This document shows, piece after piece, positions 29,780 through 40,303 of a stretch of DNA of 64,000 bases. Under the pieces are notes generated by a model. That model saw only the letters and a program-made list of their open reading frames with translations, made no database searches and was not told the origin of the DNA. How positions within the stretch are numbered: position 1 is the first letter of the stretch; the number at the start of each line of letters is the position of its first letter. Source of the DNA: Guadua angustifolia (lineage: Eukaryota; Streptophyta; Magnoliopsida; Poales; Poaceae). The position numbers and the translations under genes were made by a program. The stretch covers positions 19,660,852-19,724,851 of the forward strand of contig CM070508.1 in NCBI GenBank assembly GCA_036346375.1. Direction: 5' to 3'.

Positions 29780-32340
29780 TCCTGTATTGTGACGTTGGTA
29801 CCAATAGGAGGCAACTCATTGAACTGATTGTATTCTTCCTCATCTACTACATTCTCGACTCTGACAATCCTCCTTTTTCCCTAAAAAACAACGTGGCGCT
29901 GCTTGTTGGACGGGTCGGTTACATAGAAGACTTGAACAACTTGGTTGGCGAGAACGAATGGTTTATCTTGGTATCCGACACATTCGAGGTCCACAGTTGT
30001 GACGCTATACTTGTCAACCTTCACGTGTTGCAGGTTAACCCAACGGCACAGAAATAAGGGGATCTTGAATAGTACATAGTCGAACTCCCAAATTTCCTCA
30101 ATGAACCTATAGTATGAGCTCCTCGTCAATCCAGCAATATTCAGCACATTGATGCGAACACCGTTGTTCTGGTTTGTGCTCTTCATGTCCTGATTTCTCG
30201 TGTAAAATGTGTACCCATTTAAGTCATATCCTTTCCATGTTACAATTGTAAAAGCTGGCCCTTTTGCCAACCATGTTAGTGTATCACCTGACGTGCTTCC
30301 AGTAATGGGTTGTCACTCCTTGAACCATCTGTTGAATTGAAGGTTATGCTGTCTGATGATCCAGTACTCCTACCGTGTCAGATTCTCTTGCTATAGCCAA
30401 TTCTTGTGCTCTTCAATATACGGGGCCACAACAGCCATGTATTGCAAAACTGTGAAATGTGCTTTCGCACACACAACTGGATTAGGCATGATTCCTTTCC
30501 TTTTGATGGTCCCGATGCCCTGGAGCCTCCCCTCATGGCAGGATGGAGGCACACCTATCGGTTTGACCTGAGCCATGTAATCCACACAGAATTCGACGAC
30601 CGCTTTGGTTGCATAACCTTTGATAATGCTACCCTCCGGTCGAGATCAATTCCGTACGTAGGACTTCAGAATTCCCATGTACCTCTCGAACAGGTACATG
30701 CTACATAGGAACACAGGCCCGTACATCTTTATCTCCCTCACAAGACGAACAATAAGATGGACTATGATATAAAAGAACGAAGGAGGGAAATACATCTCAA
30801 GATTACATAGAGTCATTACCGCCTTGGCCTGCAGAGCATCTAGTCCTTCAGGATCGATGACCTTCTGAGCAGAAATAACACAGCCTCGTGATTGTCTCCT
30901 GAACCTTAGTCGGTAAAATACTTCTAATTGCCACAGGGAGCATCTGTGTCATAAGCACATGGCAATCATGGGACTTCAGGCCAGTTAAACTCAAATCATG
31001 CATCGAAACAAGTCTCTTCATGTTGGACGAGTAACCATACAGAACTTTCACACTATGCAAGCATTGGCACAGTTCGGTTCTCTCGGCCTTGGATAGAGTG
31101 TAACAAGTAGGTTCGTGGTATGTTCGGCCTTTATCGGTCTCTTTCGGTTCTAACTTAGGTCTGATGCCCATATCGACCAAGTCAAGCCGTGCATTCATAC
31201 CATCCTTTGTGTTTGCCCTTAATGTTCAGTAAGAGCCCAATCAAGCTATCACAGACATTCTTCTCTACATGCATCACATCGATTCAGTGCCGAACTTCTA
31301 GGTGCTCCCAATAAGGTAGGTCCCAAAATATTGATCTCTTCTTCCACATGCTATTCTCACGGGTCCTTGATTTACGTCACTTTCCTAGCGCAACATCCAA
31401 ATTCTTAACAATATCATGAATGTCTGTCCTGCTTAAAGGCTTTGGAGCTAAAACATCTTCGGTTGTACCGTTGAATTGTTTCTTCATCTTGCGGTATGGG
31501 TGATTCCTCTGAAGGAACCTACGGTGACGCATGTACACGGTTTTACGTGAGTGATTCAGCCAGACACTCTCGGTGTCATCCAAGTAGTGAGCACATGCTT
31601 TGGCTCCTCTTGTACTCTTCCCTGACAGGTTAGCAAGGGCAGAATAATCATTTATGGTGCAGAACAACAGACAGTGCAAAGTAAAGTACTCTCGTTTGTG
31701 AGCACCCCATACCTGCACCCCAGATCCGCTGCGAATTCTTCAAATCTCCTATCGATATTTCTCCACTGTGTCAAATCAGTAGGGTGCCTAATCATTCCAT
31801 CATTCTTACGCTCATCCGAGTGCCATTGAAGCAATTTTGCCTCTTTTGGGTTCGCAAACAAACGCTTCAAATGGGGAATTATAGGCAGATACCATGCCAC
31901 CTTAGCAGGAAATTCTTTCTTCGCATCCATGCCCTCATCATCATCATCCGATATATCTTTACGCTTGTACCGGGATGTGTTGCACACCAGACATACATGC
32001 AAGTTTGCGTACTATTTGCAGTATAGGATACAGTAATTTGGACAAGCATGTATTCTTTCTGCTTCCATTCCCATAGGACAAAGAACCTTTTTGGCTTTGT
32101 AGGTGGTTGTCGGCAACTCGTTTCCCTCCGAAAGCATATCCGCTAATAGACCTAATAGCACCTTGAAACTCTTGTCGGACCAACCGTTGCTTGCCTTTAA
32201 TTTCAGCAGTTCCAGTACAGACGACAACCTTGTGTATTCGGACTTGCAACCCGGGAATAAAGGTTTCTCTGAGTCATCCATGAACCTCAGAATTTTACGT
32301 CGGCTGTTCGACGCCTGGGGAATTCCCGAGAAGTGCAATT
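29780..32340 (-). pseudogene. CACTA-1 tnp2-type transposase with DUF4216-like segment
   Basis: Minus-strand pieces, in order: 32012-32338 (RKILRFMDDSEKPLFPGC, LELLKLKASNGWSDKSF), 31652-32002 (AKVAWYLPIIPHLKRLFANP, DLTQWRNIDRRFEEFA), 31377-31718 (TLHCLLFCTINDYSALANLS, KACAHYLDDTESVWL), 30848-31198 (LTGLKSHDCHVLMTQMLPVA) and 29881-30270 (TIVTWKGYDLNGYTFYTRNQ, SYYRFIEEIWEFDY). These correspond to the Transposase_21/tnp2, DUF4218 and DUF4216 stretches of plant CACTA TNPD-like transposases, which cut at the element ends. Frame breaks separate all pieces. The gene reads leftward, with its start nearer the 33630 end. Confidence 0.85.
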
Positions 32341-32523
32341 ATCTCATCACAGATGGTTTTATCCACAAACCGTTGATGTTCCCCTTCGTCTTTCCAATGC
32401 AGACGCGCGTAGTGTTTCGAGTTGATCGTTTCGTCCTTTGAAAGAATTAAAACCATCTATTCAAATTTCACTTGGAAGACCATGTTCTAGGTGGCATTTC
32501 ATTTCCTCAATGCAGATCATTAA

Positions 32524-33085
32524 TTGCACTTCTGTGCTATGAGAACAGAGAGGCTGATCGACCGCCTGTATACTCGATCGATCAGCAACCAAAAAATCCC
32601 CTCCAACGCCGCCATGAGCAACCAAAAAAATCCCCTCCGATGCCTCTGGATTCGCCCCCCGGCCTCCGACGAAGGCTCCAACACCTCCACCGCCTTCGCC
32701 TCCAATAGTACCGCTGACAAACCCTCCACCACCGCCATCGTCGACTTCACCTCTAAGGCCCCCACGACCCCTACGGCAATGGCTGTGGTGCCATGCTGGC
32801 GCCATATCCATGAATCTACTAGCAGCCCATTACTTATCGCCTCCGCCTCCAGCCGCGTCGGGCAGCACCCCTCCGGCCGCCTCTGCCTCAAGCGTCGTCA
32901 TCGGGCAGAAGCGTCCGCCGCCGGCCTCCTCCTCCTCCTCCGACGATGATAGCTACGACTCATCGGAGGGCTATCGTGATGGCTAGGAGCTGGAGGATGA
33001 CCCAGACAGAGTCGACTTGAGCGAGGACCCAGACGGTTGCAGCGACGACTTCAACTCCGACGATGACTCCGGCGACGACATGTGA
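32524..33085 (+). pseudogene. GC-rich plus-strand ORF with acidic tail inside CACTA-1
   Basis: On the opposite strand to the transposase. A proline-rich frame from an ATG near 32811 gives SPPPPAASGSTPPAASASS, a run of serines and aspartates, and EGYRDG, then a stop. The same frame continues DPDRVDLSEDPDGCSDDF and NSDDDSGDDM to a second stop near 33085. A second overlapping frame spans 32524-32949. GC content is much higher than its neighbours. I do not recognise it. It could be a captured host gene piece or a fast-evolving element gene. Confidence 0.4.
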
Positions 33086-33284
33086 TCGACTAATTAAGTA
33101 GTCTTCCTAGTCTTTTGTAGTTAAACTTTTGTAGTCTTTTGTAGTTAAACTTTTGTATCCAGCAACAAACTAGTTAAACTTTTGTATCCAGCAAGAAGCT
33201 TGTTCTTATATATAATGCAACAATCTAGGTTATATTAATCCAGTAGTCTTTTGTAAGGTATGTTTCGCGCATTTACTGTTTTCA

Positions 33285-33600
33285 ATTAAATCACAAACGG
33301 TTTGTAGATAAAATCGTCTGTGATAAGGGAAATATCATAAACTATTTTATCCATAAACCGTATGTGAAGTTATACCTGTCATCACAGTCGATTTGTCGAT
33401 AAAACTGTTAGTGATATTTCCCTCATCACAGACGGTTTTATCCATAAACCGACTGTGAACTTCTCGCTTTCATCACAGACAATCTGTTGATGAAACCATC
33501 TGTGATAATCAAACATCACAAACGGTTTCAACCACAAACTGTTTGCAATGTGCTTAAAACACATCATAGATGGTTTTAGTAAAAAACTGTCTATGATGAT
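33285..33600. repeat. Right subterminal repeats of CACTA-1
   Basis: Ten or so copies of ATCACAGACGGTTT/AAACCGTCTGTGA in alternating orientation, the same class as at the left end. Confidence 0.85.
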
Positions 33601-33633
33601 GTGTCTAATACAACCCCTTTTGTAGTAGTGTAT

Positions 33634-34110
33634 ATTCATTGGGTTTTTCTTTTCTTCTTCCTTTCCCTTGTAGCAATTCCCCGAATATGCTCCAGGACTA
33701 CTGCTGTGCCTTGCCACCTTCATATTTGTCATTCACATTCAATGGCGAACAACACGCTGCTGATGCTGAACTTGCATGCCCATTGTCATCTTCAACCTCC
33801 AACTTTGTCTTATTCAGGAGCAGCTTAGGACCATGCAGAAGGGTGATCAACTTGCCATGCTAGAGTGCCATTGACCATCGTTGTCGTGGTAGAGCTCCCA
33901 CGAAGTAGCCAGCCGATGACATGTTGACCACCCTCACCTGCATCAGAGTGCCGTTGATCATCGTTATCGTGGTAGAGCTCCCACGAAGTAGCAAGCCGAT
34001 GACCTGCCGACCACCCTCACGCACCACCCTCACCTGCATCAAAGAGTGTTCTCTTTCTGACTCTCTGTAATGACCTAAGGATATTGTTGTAATTTTTATC
34101 TTCTGCAGGA
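33634..34110. other. Spacer between CACTA-1 and CACTA-2
   Basis: Starts right after the TAT target copy. Contains a coding-like but unassigned stretch (33660-33850) with no supported gene, and a tandem duplication at 33862-34040. Confidence 0.5.
33862..34040. repeat. Tandem duplication, about 85-bp unit
   Basis: Copy 1 at 33862-33944 and copy 2 at 33945-34040 share about 90 percent of bases by eye. Copy 2 contains an additional 13-bp internal duplication around CCACCCTCACGC. Confidence 0.9.
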
Positions 34111-34559
34111 CACTACTATAGAAAATCTCATCACAAGATGACTCAACAGCATCATCTCAAATGGTTTTATGAACACAGATGGTTTTCGAACTGTCTGTGA
34201 AAAGAGACATCACAGGTGGTTCTAAACAAGAACTGTGTGTGATATGTAGATCATTGTAGGATCGAGGCACATTAAGAGAGGGGTGAATTGGTGCGAACTA
34301 ACACTAAAAACTAATTTTTAATGATTTTCAAAACACCCCTAAACAAAATATGAAAAATTGTTTTGGTTTGAACAAAAATAGATTGATATATGTTCACTAA
34401 AAAATTAATTTATGAAGTAACTTGCTACATACCACTATCAAGAACATATGTCGGCAGATATTTACATATAAATAGATTTTTAAAAGATATTGCTCACAAT
34501 ACTTCTAAATAAATGTATCTATTTCAACACAAATGTATATGCTCCCCCTCAAATGTTGC

Positions 34560-34745
34560 ATTTACAGTACATTATCTGAATGAATGATAACCAATTCTCT
34601 TCTTAAACTTGCATACTTAGAATATGCCAACGGTTTAGTAAAAATATCAGCTAAATGATACTTAGTTTTCACAAAACAATTGCAATGGTACCTTTATCCA
34701 CATGATCCCGAATAAAATGATGTCATATATCAATTTTATCACAAA
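34560..34745 (-). pseudogene. Copia-2 RNase H C-terminal scrap
   Basis: Reading the minus strand across frames gives HHFIRDHVDKGTIAI, then YHLADIFTKPLAYSKYASLR, the stereotyped end of copia RNase H. Stops are present. The RT and integrase that should lie between this and gag are essentially gone. Confidence 0.7.
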
Positions 34746-35673
34746 TAAAATTAGCATAACCAATAAGATATAAATGAGAGTCATGAGAGTACCATAGGCC
34801 AAAAGAACATGTACCTTATTGAGTTCATGGTTCTCCATTCACTTTTGTATCAACTACATGTTCATAATTTATTGTTGGTGTAGGCACAACCTCACTTTAT
34901 ACCATCTGCAAACCTGCAATTTGTAAAACAGTTCGAGTATAGGGGCTAGACTCATCAAAAGCAATATCACATGACTCCTTGAGTCGATTCGCCTCAACAT
35001 TAAACTCATTTTCACCATTCTCACAATTTCTAGACTTGGAAACAATTTTTAATCTCAGGTCATGTGTCATGAGCAATCCGAATCAATTAGCCACCAGTTT
35101 CCAAGTTATTTATCTTTATTATAAAATGGGAGAAAATGTTTAGGTACCCACACTTTTGATACCTTGCTTTTTTATTGATTTTTTTGGAATCCATGTTGTT
35201 TTTGCACTAAATGACTCAATTGGGCTTCTTGTTTGATATGCATTATATAAAGGTGAAATGCCCAAGTTGCTTGATGTTTCTGAGAAGTTTTAGGATCAAA
35301 ATTAATATTTTTATTTGCTAAAAATTAATTTTATTAGCCTCAAAACATTGTGTAGGATGCAAAAAACAATTTCTGGCAATATGACCAATCTTACCATAGT
35401 TAGCCATTAACATTATAAAAATTATCCCAAAATTTTTGACCTAAATTAGCATAGCAATTAGTTTTAATATGTCAAAATTTCCATAATTAATTTTTTTTGA
35501 CAATTCTATTCTGAATCTTTTTTATACAAATGCCACTTTGAAAGTCATGTGTTTTTGGAATAACCTTTGACGTGCTTGGTTGTGAGATAGAATTTTTATC
35601 AAAGTCTAACCCGTCCTTCTTAAATGAACATTTTGATGTATCAAGAATTAAATTCAAATTTTCTCACCATTTT
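34746..35673 (-). pseudogene. Degenerate Copia-2 interior
   Basis: AT-rich sequence with no long frame. Isolated words hint at the integrase-RT linker and a second knuckle, but nothing can be assigned firmly. Confidence 0.4.
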
Positions 35674-36345
35674 TTATTTTTTCAAAGATATTTTCAAGTA
35701 ATTGTTTTCTTTAGTAAGATTAGGACATCTATTGCACAAAAATGTGTAAGGACGTTTTTCAAGTTCGATTAATTTTCTCCTAATTCCAGCAAGGTCGTCA
35801 TAAGAAAAATCTTTTTCTAACTTATTTACATCATTCTCTAAATTAGAGTAATTTTTTACCAAATAATTTTTCAAAGAGTCTACCTCTTTTTGCAAGATAA
35901 GACAATGGTCACATGTTGAAGAACTAGATTTCAGTGATGTATTCTCACTTTTATAAAATTCACATGACTCACAAGAAGCATTCTCAAGATCAAAAATTTT
36001 ATTTTTCAAAATTTCACATGATTTACAAGGAATATCAATTTTCTTTTTCAATTCTACACAAGAGTCACAGTTATCATCTTTTTTACTAGCGGAAGAAAGA
36101 ATCACATCATATTCCAATTTTAATGCTTTATACTTCTTGATCAATGCTTTTGAAATTCTTTGTTGTGCATGAAAAGCTTCAAAAATTTCAGACTTTGTTA
36201 CCTCATTGTCGTCATCGGTGTTCTCATCATTGTCGTCCGCATTGTCCATGTTCCTTCCCATGAGACAAACATTAGTAATATTATCATCATCCTTTCCAAG
36301 ACATGCCAAAGGATCATCCTCATCACTATCACTTAAAGAGATCAA
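35674..36345 (-). pseudogene. Copia-2 post-knuckle coiled coil with serial CxxC motifs
   Basis: A 223-codon open frame reads MISLSDSDEDDPLACLG, an acidic stretch DDNDENTDDDNEVTKSEIF, then a Lys/Leu/Glu-rich coiled coil. Five C-x2-C motifs (CDSC, CKSC, CESC, CDHC, CNRC) recur in it, spaced about 15-70 residues. Position just after the gag knuckle matches the variable hinge of SIRE/Opie-like polyproteins. Function is not established. Paired cysteines in coiled coils can bind zinc or bridge dimers, as in the Rad50 hook; that analogy is inference. The same style of region occurs in Copia-4. Confidence 0.7.
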
Positions 36346-37181
36346 GCTCCTCCACTATCTTCAATAATGCTTTATGAAGTACATGCTTCATCTTCTTACT
36401 TGAAAATTTACTTTTGCGAAAAGAGCTAGACTTCTTGTTAGCAAGCTTGGGACAATCACTTTTATATTGACCAAAATCATCGCACTCGAAGCATTGTATT
36501 TCACGAAGTTCACTTCTTCCTTTTTGAAAACCTTTTTCATTCTTCGTTGAAAATTTTGTTCTTAAGGCTTTGTTTACTCTTTTTAGACAAAAGTGAGAGC
36601 TCATCAAAATCCATATTATCAGTGTCTTTTTCTTTTTCACAGTGCCTAAAGCAATGGAAGTATCATTAGAAAGATTATTATTAAATTGACTCATACTCAT
36701 CTCTTATGTCATCAATAAAACAATTAAAGAATCTAGTTTCAAAGAGCTCAATTCCTTAGACTCACTTATTGCGGTCACTTTAACATGCCAAATTTTTTGA
36801 TCTAAAGACCTAAGCAATTTTCTACATTGATCTTCTTGTGAGAGCACTTTTCCTAGGGCAAAAAGTTTATTAACAAGTTCATTAAAGCGAGTACCAAAAT
36901 CTTTAATTGTCTCCCCAGGGTTCATCTTGAATAACTCATACTCATGTGTGTACAATTCAATTTTAGCATTTTTAACTTCATTAGTACCTTCACGAATAAT
37001 CTCTAAAAAAATGCCAAATTTCATGAGCAGTTATCAAAGTAGAAATTTTATTAAACTCATCTCTAGACAATGCACCATAAAAATAACTCATAGCTTTTTG
37101 ATTCAAAGTGTAAAGCTCTTTTTCTTCATTAGTGATAATATTTTTAGGTTTTACATATTTTGTAGCTATAATTTCCCACAA
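36329..37181 (-). pseudogene. Copia-2 gag
   Basis: Pieces at 36990-37181 (LNQKAMSYFYGALSRDEFNK, TAHEIWHF), 36704-37024 (YELFKMNPGETIKDFGTRFN, LRSLDQKIWHVKVTAI) and 36329-36700 make up the copia gag. The knuckle reads CFECDDFGQYKSDC, where the expected His of C-x2-C-x4-H-x4-C is Gln, a damaging change for zinc binding. Frameshifts lie between the pieces. The gag packages element RNA in this family. Confidence 0.85.
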
Positions 37182-37329
37182 TTCATACCCTTAGGGCTTT
37201 CAAAATGATTCCATGCGAACTTTTCAATAAGAGTAATCATCACCACTAAAGACAAGAGGTTTAGACCAAAAAAAAAGATGCAACATGCGCCATGCTTTTT
37301 AATTGTTAAATTAAATCTAAAGCAAACCC

Positions 37330-37341
37330 ATTCTGATACCA
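37330..37341 (-). promoter_or_regulatory. Copia-2 primer binding site
   Basis: Minus-strand TGGTATCAGAAT, an iMet-type primer site with late mismatches, 2 bp from the LTR edge at 37344. Confidence 0.85.
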
Positions 37342-37343
37342 AT

Positions 37344-38240
37344 TGTAGGATCAAGGTGCACCAAGAGGGGGTGAATTGGTGCAAGCTAACACCTAAAACT
37401 AATTTTTAATGATTTTCAAAACATCCCTAAACAGAATATGAAAAATTGTTTCGGTTTCAACAAAAGTAGATTGATATATGTTCACTACAAAATTAATTCC
37501 CAAAGATCCCACGGTTAGATTGACGTGAAATTTTAACTGTAGAAACAAGATTCAATTTCAAAACAAACTCAATAAGAATCAGCTCAATTGGATCTATGGA
37601 TATAGCTAGAGTTATGACCTTCGAAAGAAGTCTATAGGTAATAATAACGAAAAAGATCAAACCCTAATTACAAGATTAATCATGATTTACGAGGAATTAA
37701 CCAATCAAACTTTTTAGATCAATCACTTGATGCCCTAGAAAGGTTTTGAATGGATCAAATCAAAACTATCATGGTGAAACAATAAATCAATCTAAAATAA
37801 ATAATCCAAAACTATGACAGCAAACTAGGCTAAACACGCATGCTACAAAGTAATTGCACGCAAATAATAATTAGTAGATCGGAATTCTTACTCACTGATT
37901 TTCATCAAAAAATATGCATATAAATCCTTTTACACGAAAACACAAACCTCAAATAATCTCTCAAATTTTTCTTTAATTTTCTTCTTTTTTCCCTCTCTCC
38001 TCTCTTTCTCTTCCCTCTGTGCACTGTAGCACCGAATGAACTCCTGTAACAGATCACTGTAGCACGCGAAATGATGTAGCAACACGCATACTGTAGCATC
38101 GAGAAATGATGTAGCACCAAAGTTTTTTTTCCCGTCCGTGCGCCGCCGCCGGTGCTGCTTCTTTTGTTTTTTTACTCACCTTCTCAAGTCCTTCAACCCT
38201 AAATTATGTTTATATATGCAAACACACTAGGCCCAATTAC
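37344..38240 (-). repeat. Copia-2 5' LTR, U3-truncated
   Basis: Begins TGTAGGATCAAGG on the plus strand. A minus-strand TATATAAA lies at about 38209-38216, only some 25 bp from the point where sequence turns into CACTA Ulp1-type DNA (~38242). Copia-1 has about 500 bp beyond its TATA box, so most of U3 is probably missing here. Confidence 0.7.
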
Positions 38241-38242
38241 AT

Positions 38243-38950
38243 AACTTATGAAATGCTGGACATTGTAAGTGTGTGCAATCATGGTCTACATTCAGTCATA
38301 CCAATAAAAGTCATACATATATGGTACTTACTTTTGTATATATAGATACATGATTATTGAAGAAAAAAAGTGAAACAACTGGTGGGTTTCCTCAATCCAC
38401 ACATGGTGTCTAAACAAATCATGGATAAAAATTTACAAGTCGTCCAGGAGTACGTGAAAAACGCATTGCTGGCTCAACGTGAAACAAAATATATACTTTT
38501 ACCCCACAAACCGGGGTAAGTACTGCACTAGTTGCTATACTTGTTGATTTGTACTTTACACGCAACTCGAATTTAGGTTGAATGACCATGGCAACATACC
38601 TATATAGGTTTCACTATATTCTACATGTAATTATATCAAGACAAAACCGGATAATTTATCTTAATTCCAGAAAGGGTGGCACCCACGACTTGCCACCTGT
38701 AACAAAATTACTCGAGACATTGTTCAATGTATACGGAGCTCATGGAGGGCCACACAAAAACTCGTCTTAGCTGAAGCATGTTCATAAGTTTTCGGTGTTC
38801 GGTAGTATGCAATAATCCTATATCACACTCCATAGTAATATCTACAGAACTAACCAATTCTATTTTGCCAGTGCCACCAGTAGCCAAAGGGTACTAACCA
38901 ATGTGGATTCTACGTTTGCTATAACATGTAACTCCTCACGGATAAAAGAA
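38243..38950 (+). pseudogene. Ulp1-like peptidase remnant of CACTA-2
   Basis: Plus strand, homologous to the minus-strand remnant at 25426-26170. Shared landmarks include ATGCTGGACATTGTAAGTGT near 38250, KGGTHDLPP, GAHGGPHKNSS at about 38665-38770, and TNQCGFYV with its Cys codon at 38902-38904. Many stops occur. It shows that two CACTA copies in this window carry the same peptidase-like cargo. Confidence 0.7.
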
Positions 38951-39550
38951 CTACCAATGACAAGGTTGGTTAATTTTGCAATAGTTATTTCGTACTTATC
39001 GATTTATATATATGCAAGACCTTAGTCTTCCCATCAACAGGCTTGGAAATGTGCTACAATTACGTTGGAATATTCTGATCTGCTAGGTATCAAGGACAAC
39101 TCTGTGCCTTCTTGCTACGTGAGGTCATAAGTCCAGAAAACGAGTGGCACTCAGCCTGACCTGATAACTTGTGAATTTGTTAGTTACCACTTGAGTTAAT
39201 TTATGAACCTTGTACTGTGAATTTGTGAATTGTAGTTATAGATTCAATTGGTTAATATATCCGAGTTAATTTTTAAAATAGATGTGCAGTACGTGGTGTA
39301 CGTGTAATATCTAATCTGAGTTGATTTCTGAAATGTATGTCATAATATGTTTGTGATGTAAATTATGTAATCTGTTTTGTTTGAGAGGGTATGGCTAGCA
39401 ATTTCTAAGACTAGTCAATAAATAGAAGAGTGTAAATAGTAAAAAATGATATTTTAAATGGTTATAAATAAGAACCATATGTGATGACATAGACATCATA
39501 GACGGCTAAAACGTTATGTGATGACATAGACATCACATAATATTAAAACG
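38951..39550. other. CACTA-2 right-side interior
   Basis: AT-rich sequence without a gene, ending in subterminal-type words (GTGATGACATAGACATCA) at 39475-39545 just before the gypsy insertion. Confidence 0.6.
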
Positions 39551-39555
39551 TCTGT

Positions 39556-40236
39556 TGACGAGGGCTGGGCGTCCTTTGACCGGCTGGCGCGCGGTCAACG
39601 GACCCCCCGAGCTCGGGAGGCCCCCGATCTCGACCTGGATGCGTGCCGAGGCGCTCGACCTAGAGCGCGCTAGACCCGAGCACGGCCTCGCTCGACCTCG
39701 AGCTCGGGCGGGCCCTTATTCGAAGCCACGATCCGCCCTTGGATTTCGGATCAAGCATTTGACCGACGGTTGCTCAAGGCGCGGGTCGTGGGGCAGGAGT
39801 GGATGCGTACAACAAGTTCGGAAGCAGTTACCGCCGGCCCTCAACGTGCACGAGGGCCACTTCCCGGGAATCTAGCCCGACCGTTGCGTGCTGAGGAGGC
39901 ATAAAAACCTAGGGAACACAGTCCTTTGGGGCAGACGAAGACAACACACAACGCGCCCTAGCTCGAGCTTAGACTTAGCCATTGTTGAACTTGAGCTGTA
40001 AAAACACCCTTGTACTCAGAATTAGCCAAAAGAACTGCCGCAAGGCGACTGGAGTAGAGCTATTACCTCCCCAGGGGCTCGAACCAGTATAAATCTCGGT
40101 CTCCCGCTCGTTGTCGTCTCACTCCGACCATAACCACGTCCATACTTTTCCTCCGACTAAGTGAAGCGCAGCTCGGGTCCCGTATCACACCGACCCCTAA
40201 CTCACTTCTTGCGGTCGGCGATCCTGATCGTCGAAA
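39556..40236 (+). repeat. Gypsy 5' LTR
   Basis: 681 bp, starting TGACGAGGG. A CATAAAAA at about 39899 replaces the TATAAAAA seen in the 3' LTR. It ends CGTCGAAA, where the 3' LTR ends CGTCGACA. Confidence 0.9.
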
Positions 40237-40238
40237 GC

Positions 40239-40256
40239 TGGCGCCCACCGTGGGGC
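40239..40256 (+). promoter_or_regulatory. Gypsy primer binding site
   Basis: TGGCGCCCACCGTGGGGC, 2 bp after the 5' LTR, the position of a primer site. The matching tRNA was not determined. Confidence 0.75.
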
Positions 40257-40303
40257 CCGGTTGCTTCACTTGTTTGCAGGAACAACATCAAGAACCCAGG
40301 AGC

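Larger units (their letters stand above)
24522..33630 (-). mobile_element. CACTA-1: CACTA (En/Spm) transposon, about 9.1 kb
   Basis: The left end begins CACTACTGCAC and the right end finishes TTTTGTAGTAGTG. TAT lies on both sides (24519-24521 and 33631-33633), the 3-bp target duplication expected for CACTA elements. Both ends carry arrays of a subterminal motif like ATCACAGACGGTT in both orientations. On the minus strand, from high to low coordinates, lie tnp2-type transposase remnants, a DUF4216-like segment, a Transposase_24-like ORF2 and a Ulp1-like peptidase remnant. A GC-rich plus-strand ORF sits near the right end. All proteins are broken, so it is non-autonomous at best. Confidence 0.85.
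34256..38240 (-). mobile_element. Copia-2: Ty1/copia element, pol largely deleted, ends truncated
   Basis: On the minus strand: a 5' LTR fragment (37344-~38240), a primer site, gag with knuckle, a CxxC coiled-coil region, scraps of RNase H, a polypurine tract (CTCCCCCTC on the plus strand near 34541-34549) and a 3' LTR fragment (34256 to about 34410, possibly to 34540). Plus-strand 34256-34408 and 37344-37497 are clearly homologous, beginning TGTAGGATC. Flanks do not match (ATCAT on the left; CACTA Ulp1-type sequence on the right), so neither end is a clean insertion end. Confidence 0.8.

Noticed and set aside
32461..32891. Gly/Ala-rich minus-strand frames opposite the acidic-tail ORF
   Set aside because: They are antisense translations of a GC-rich segment with no family features.
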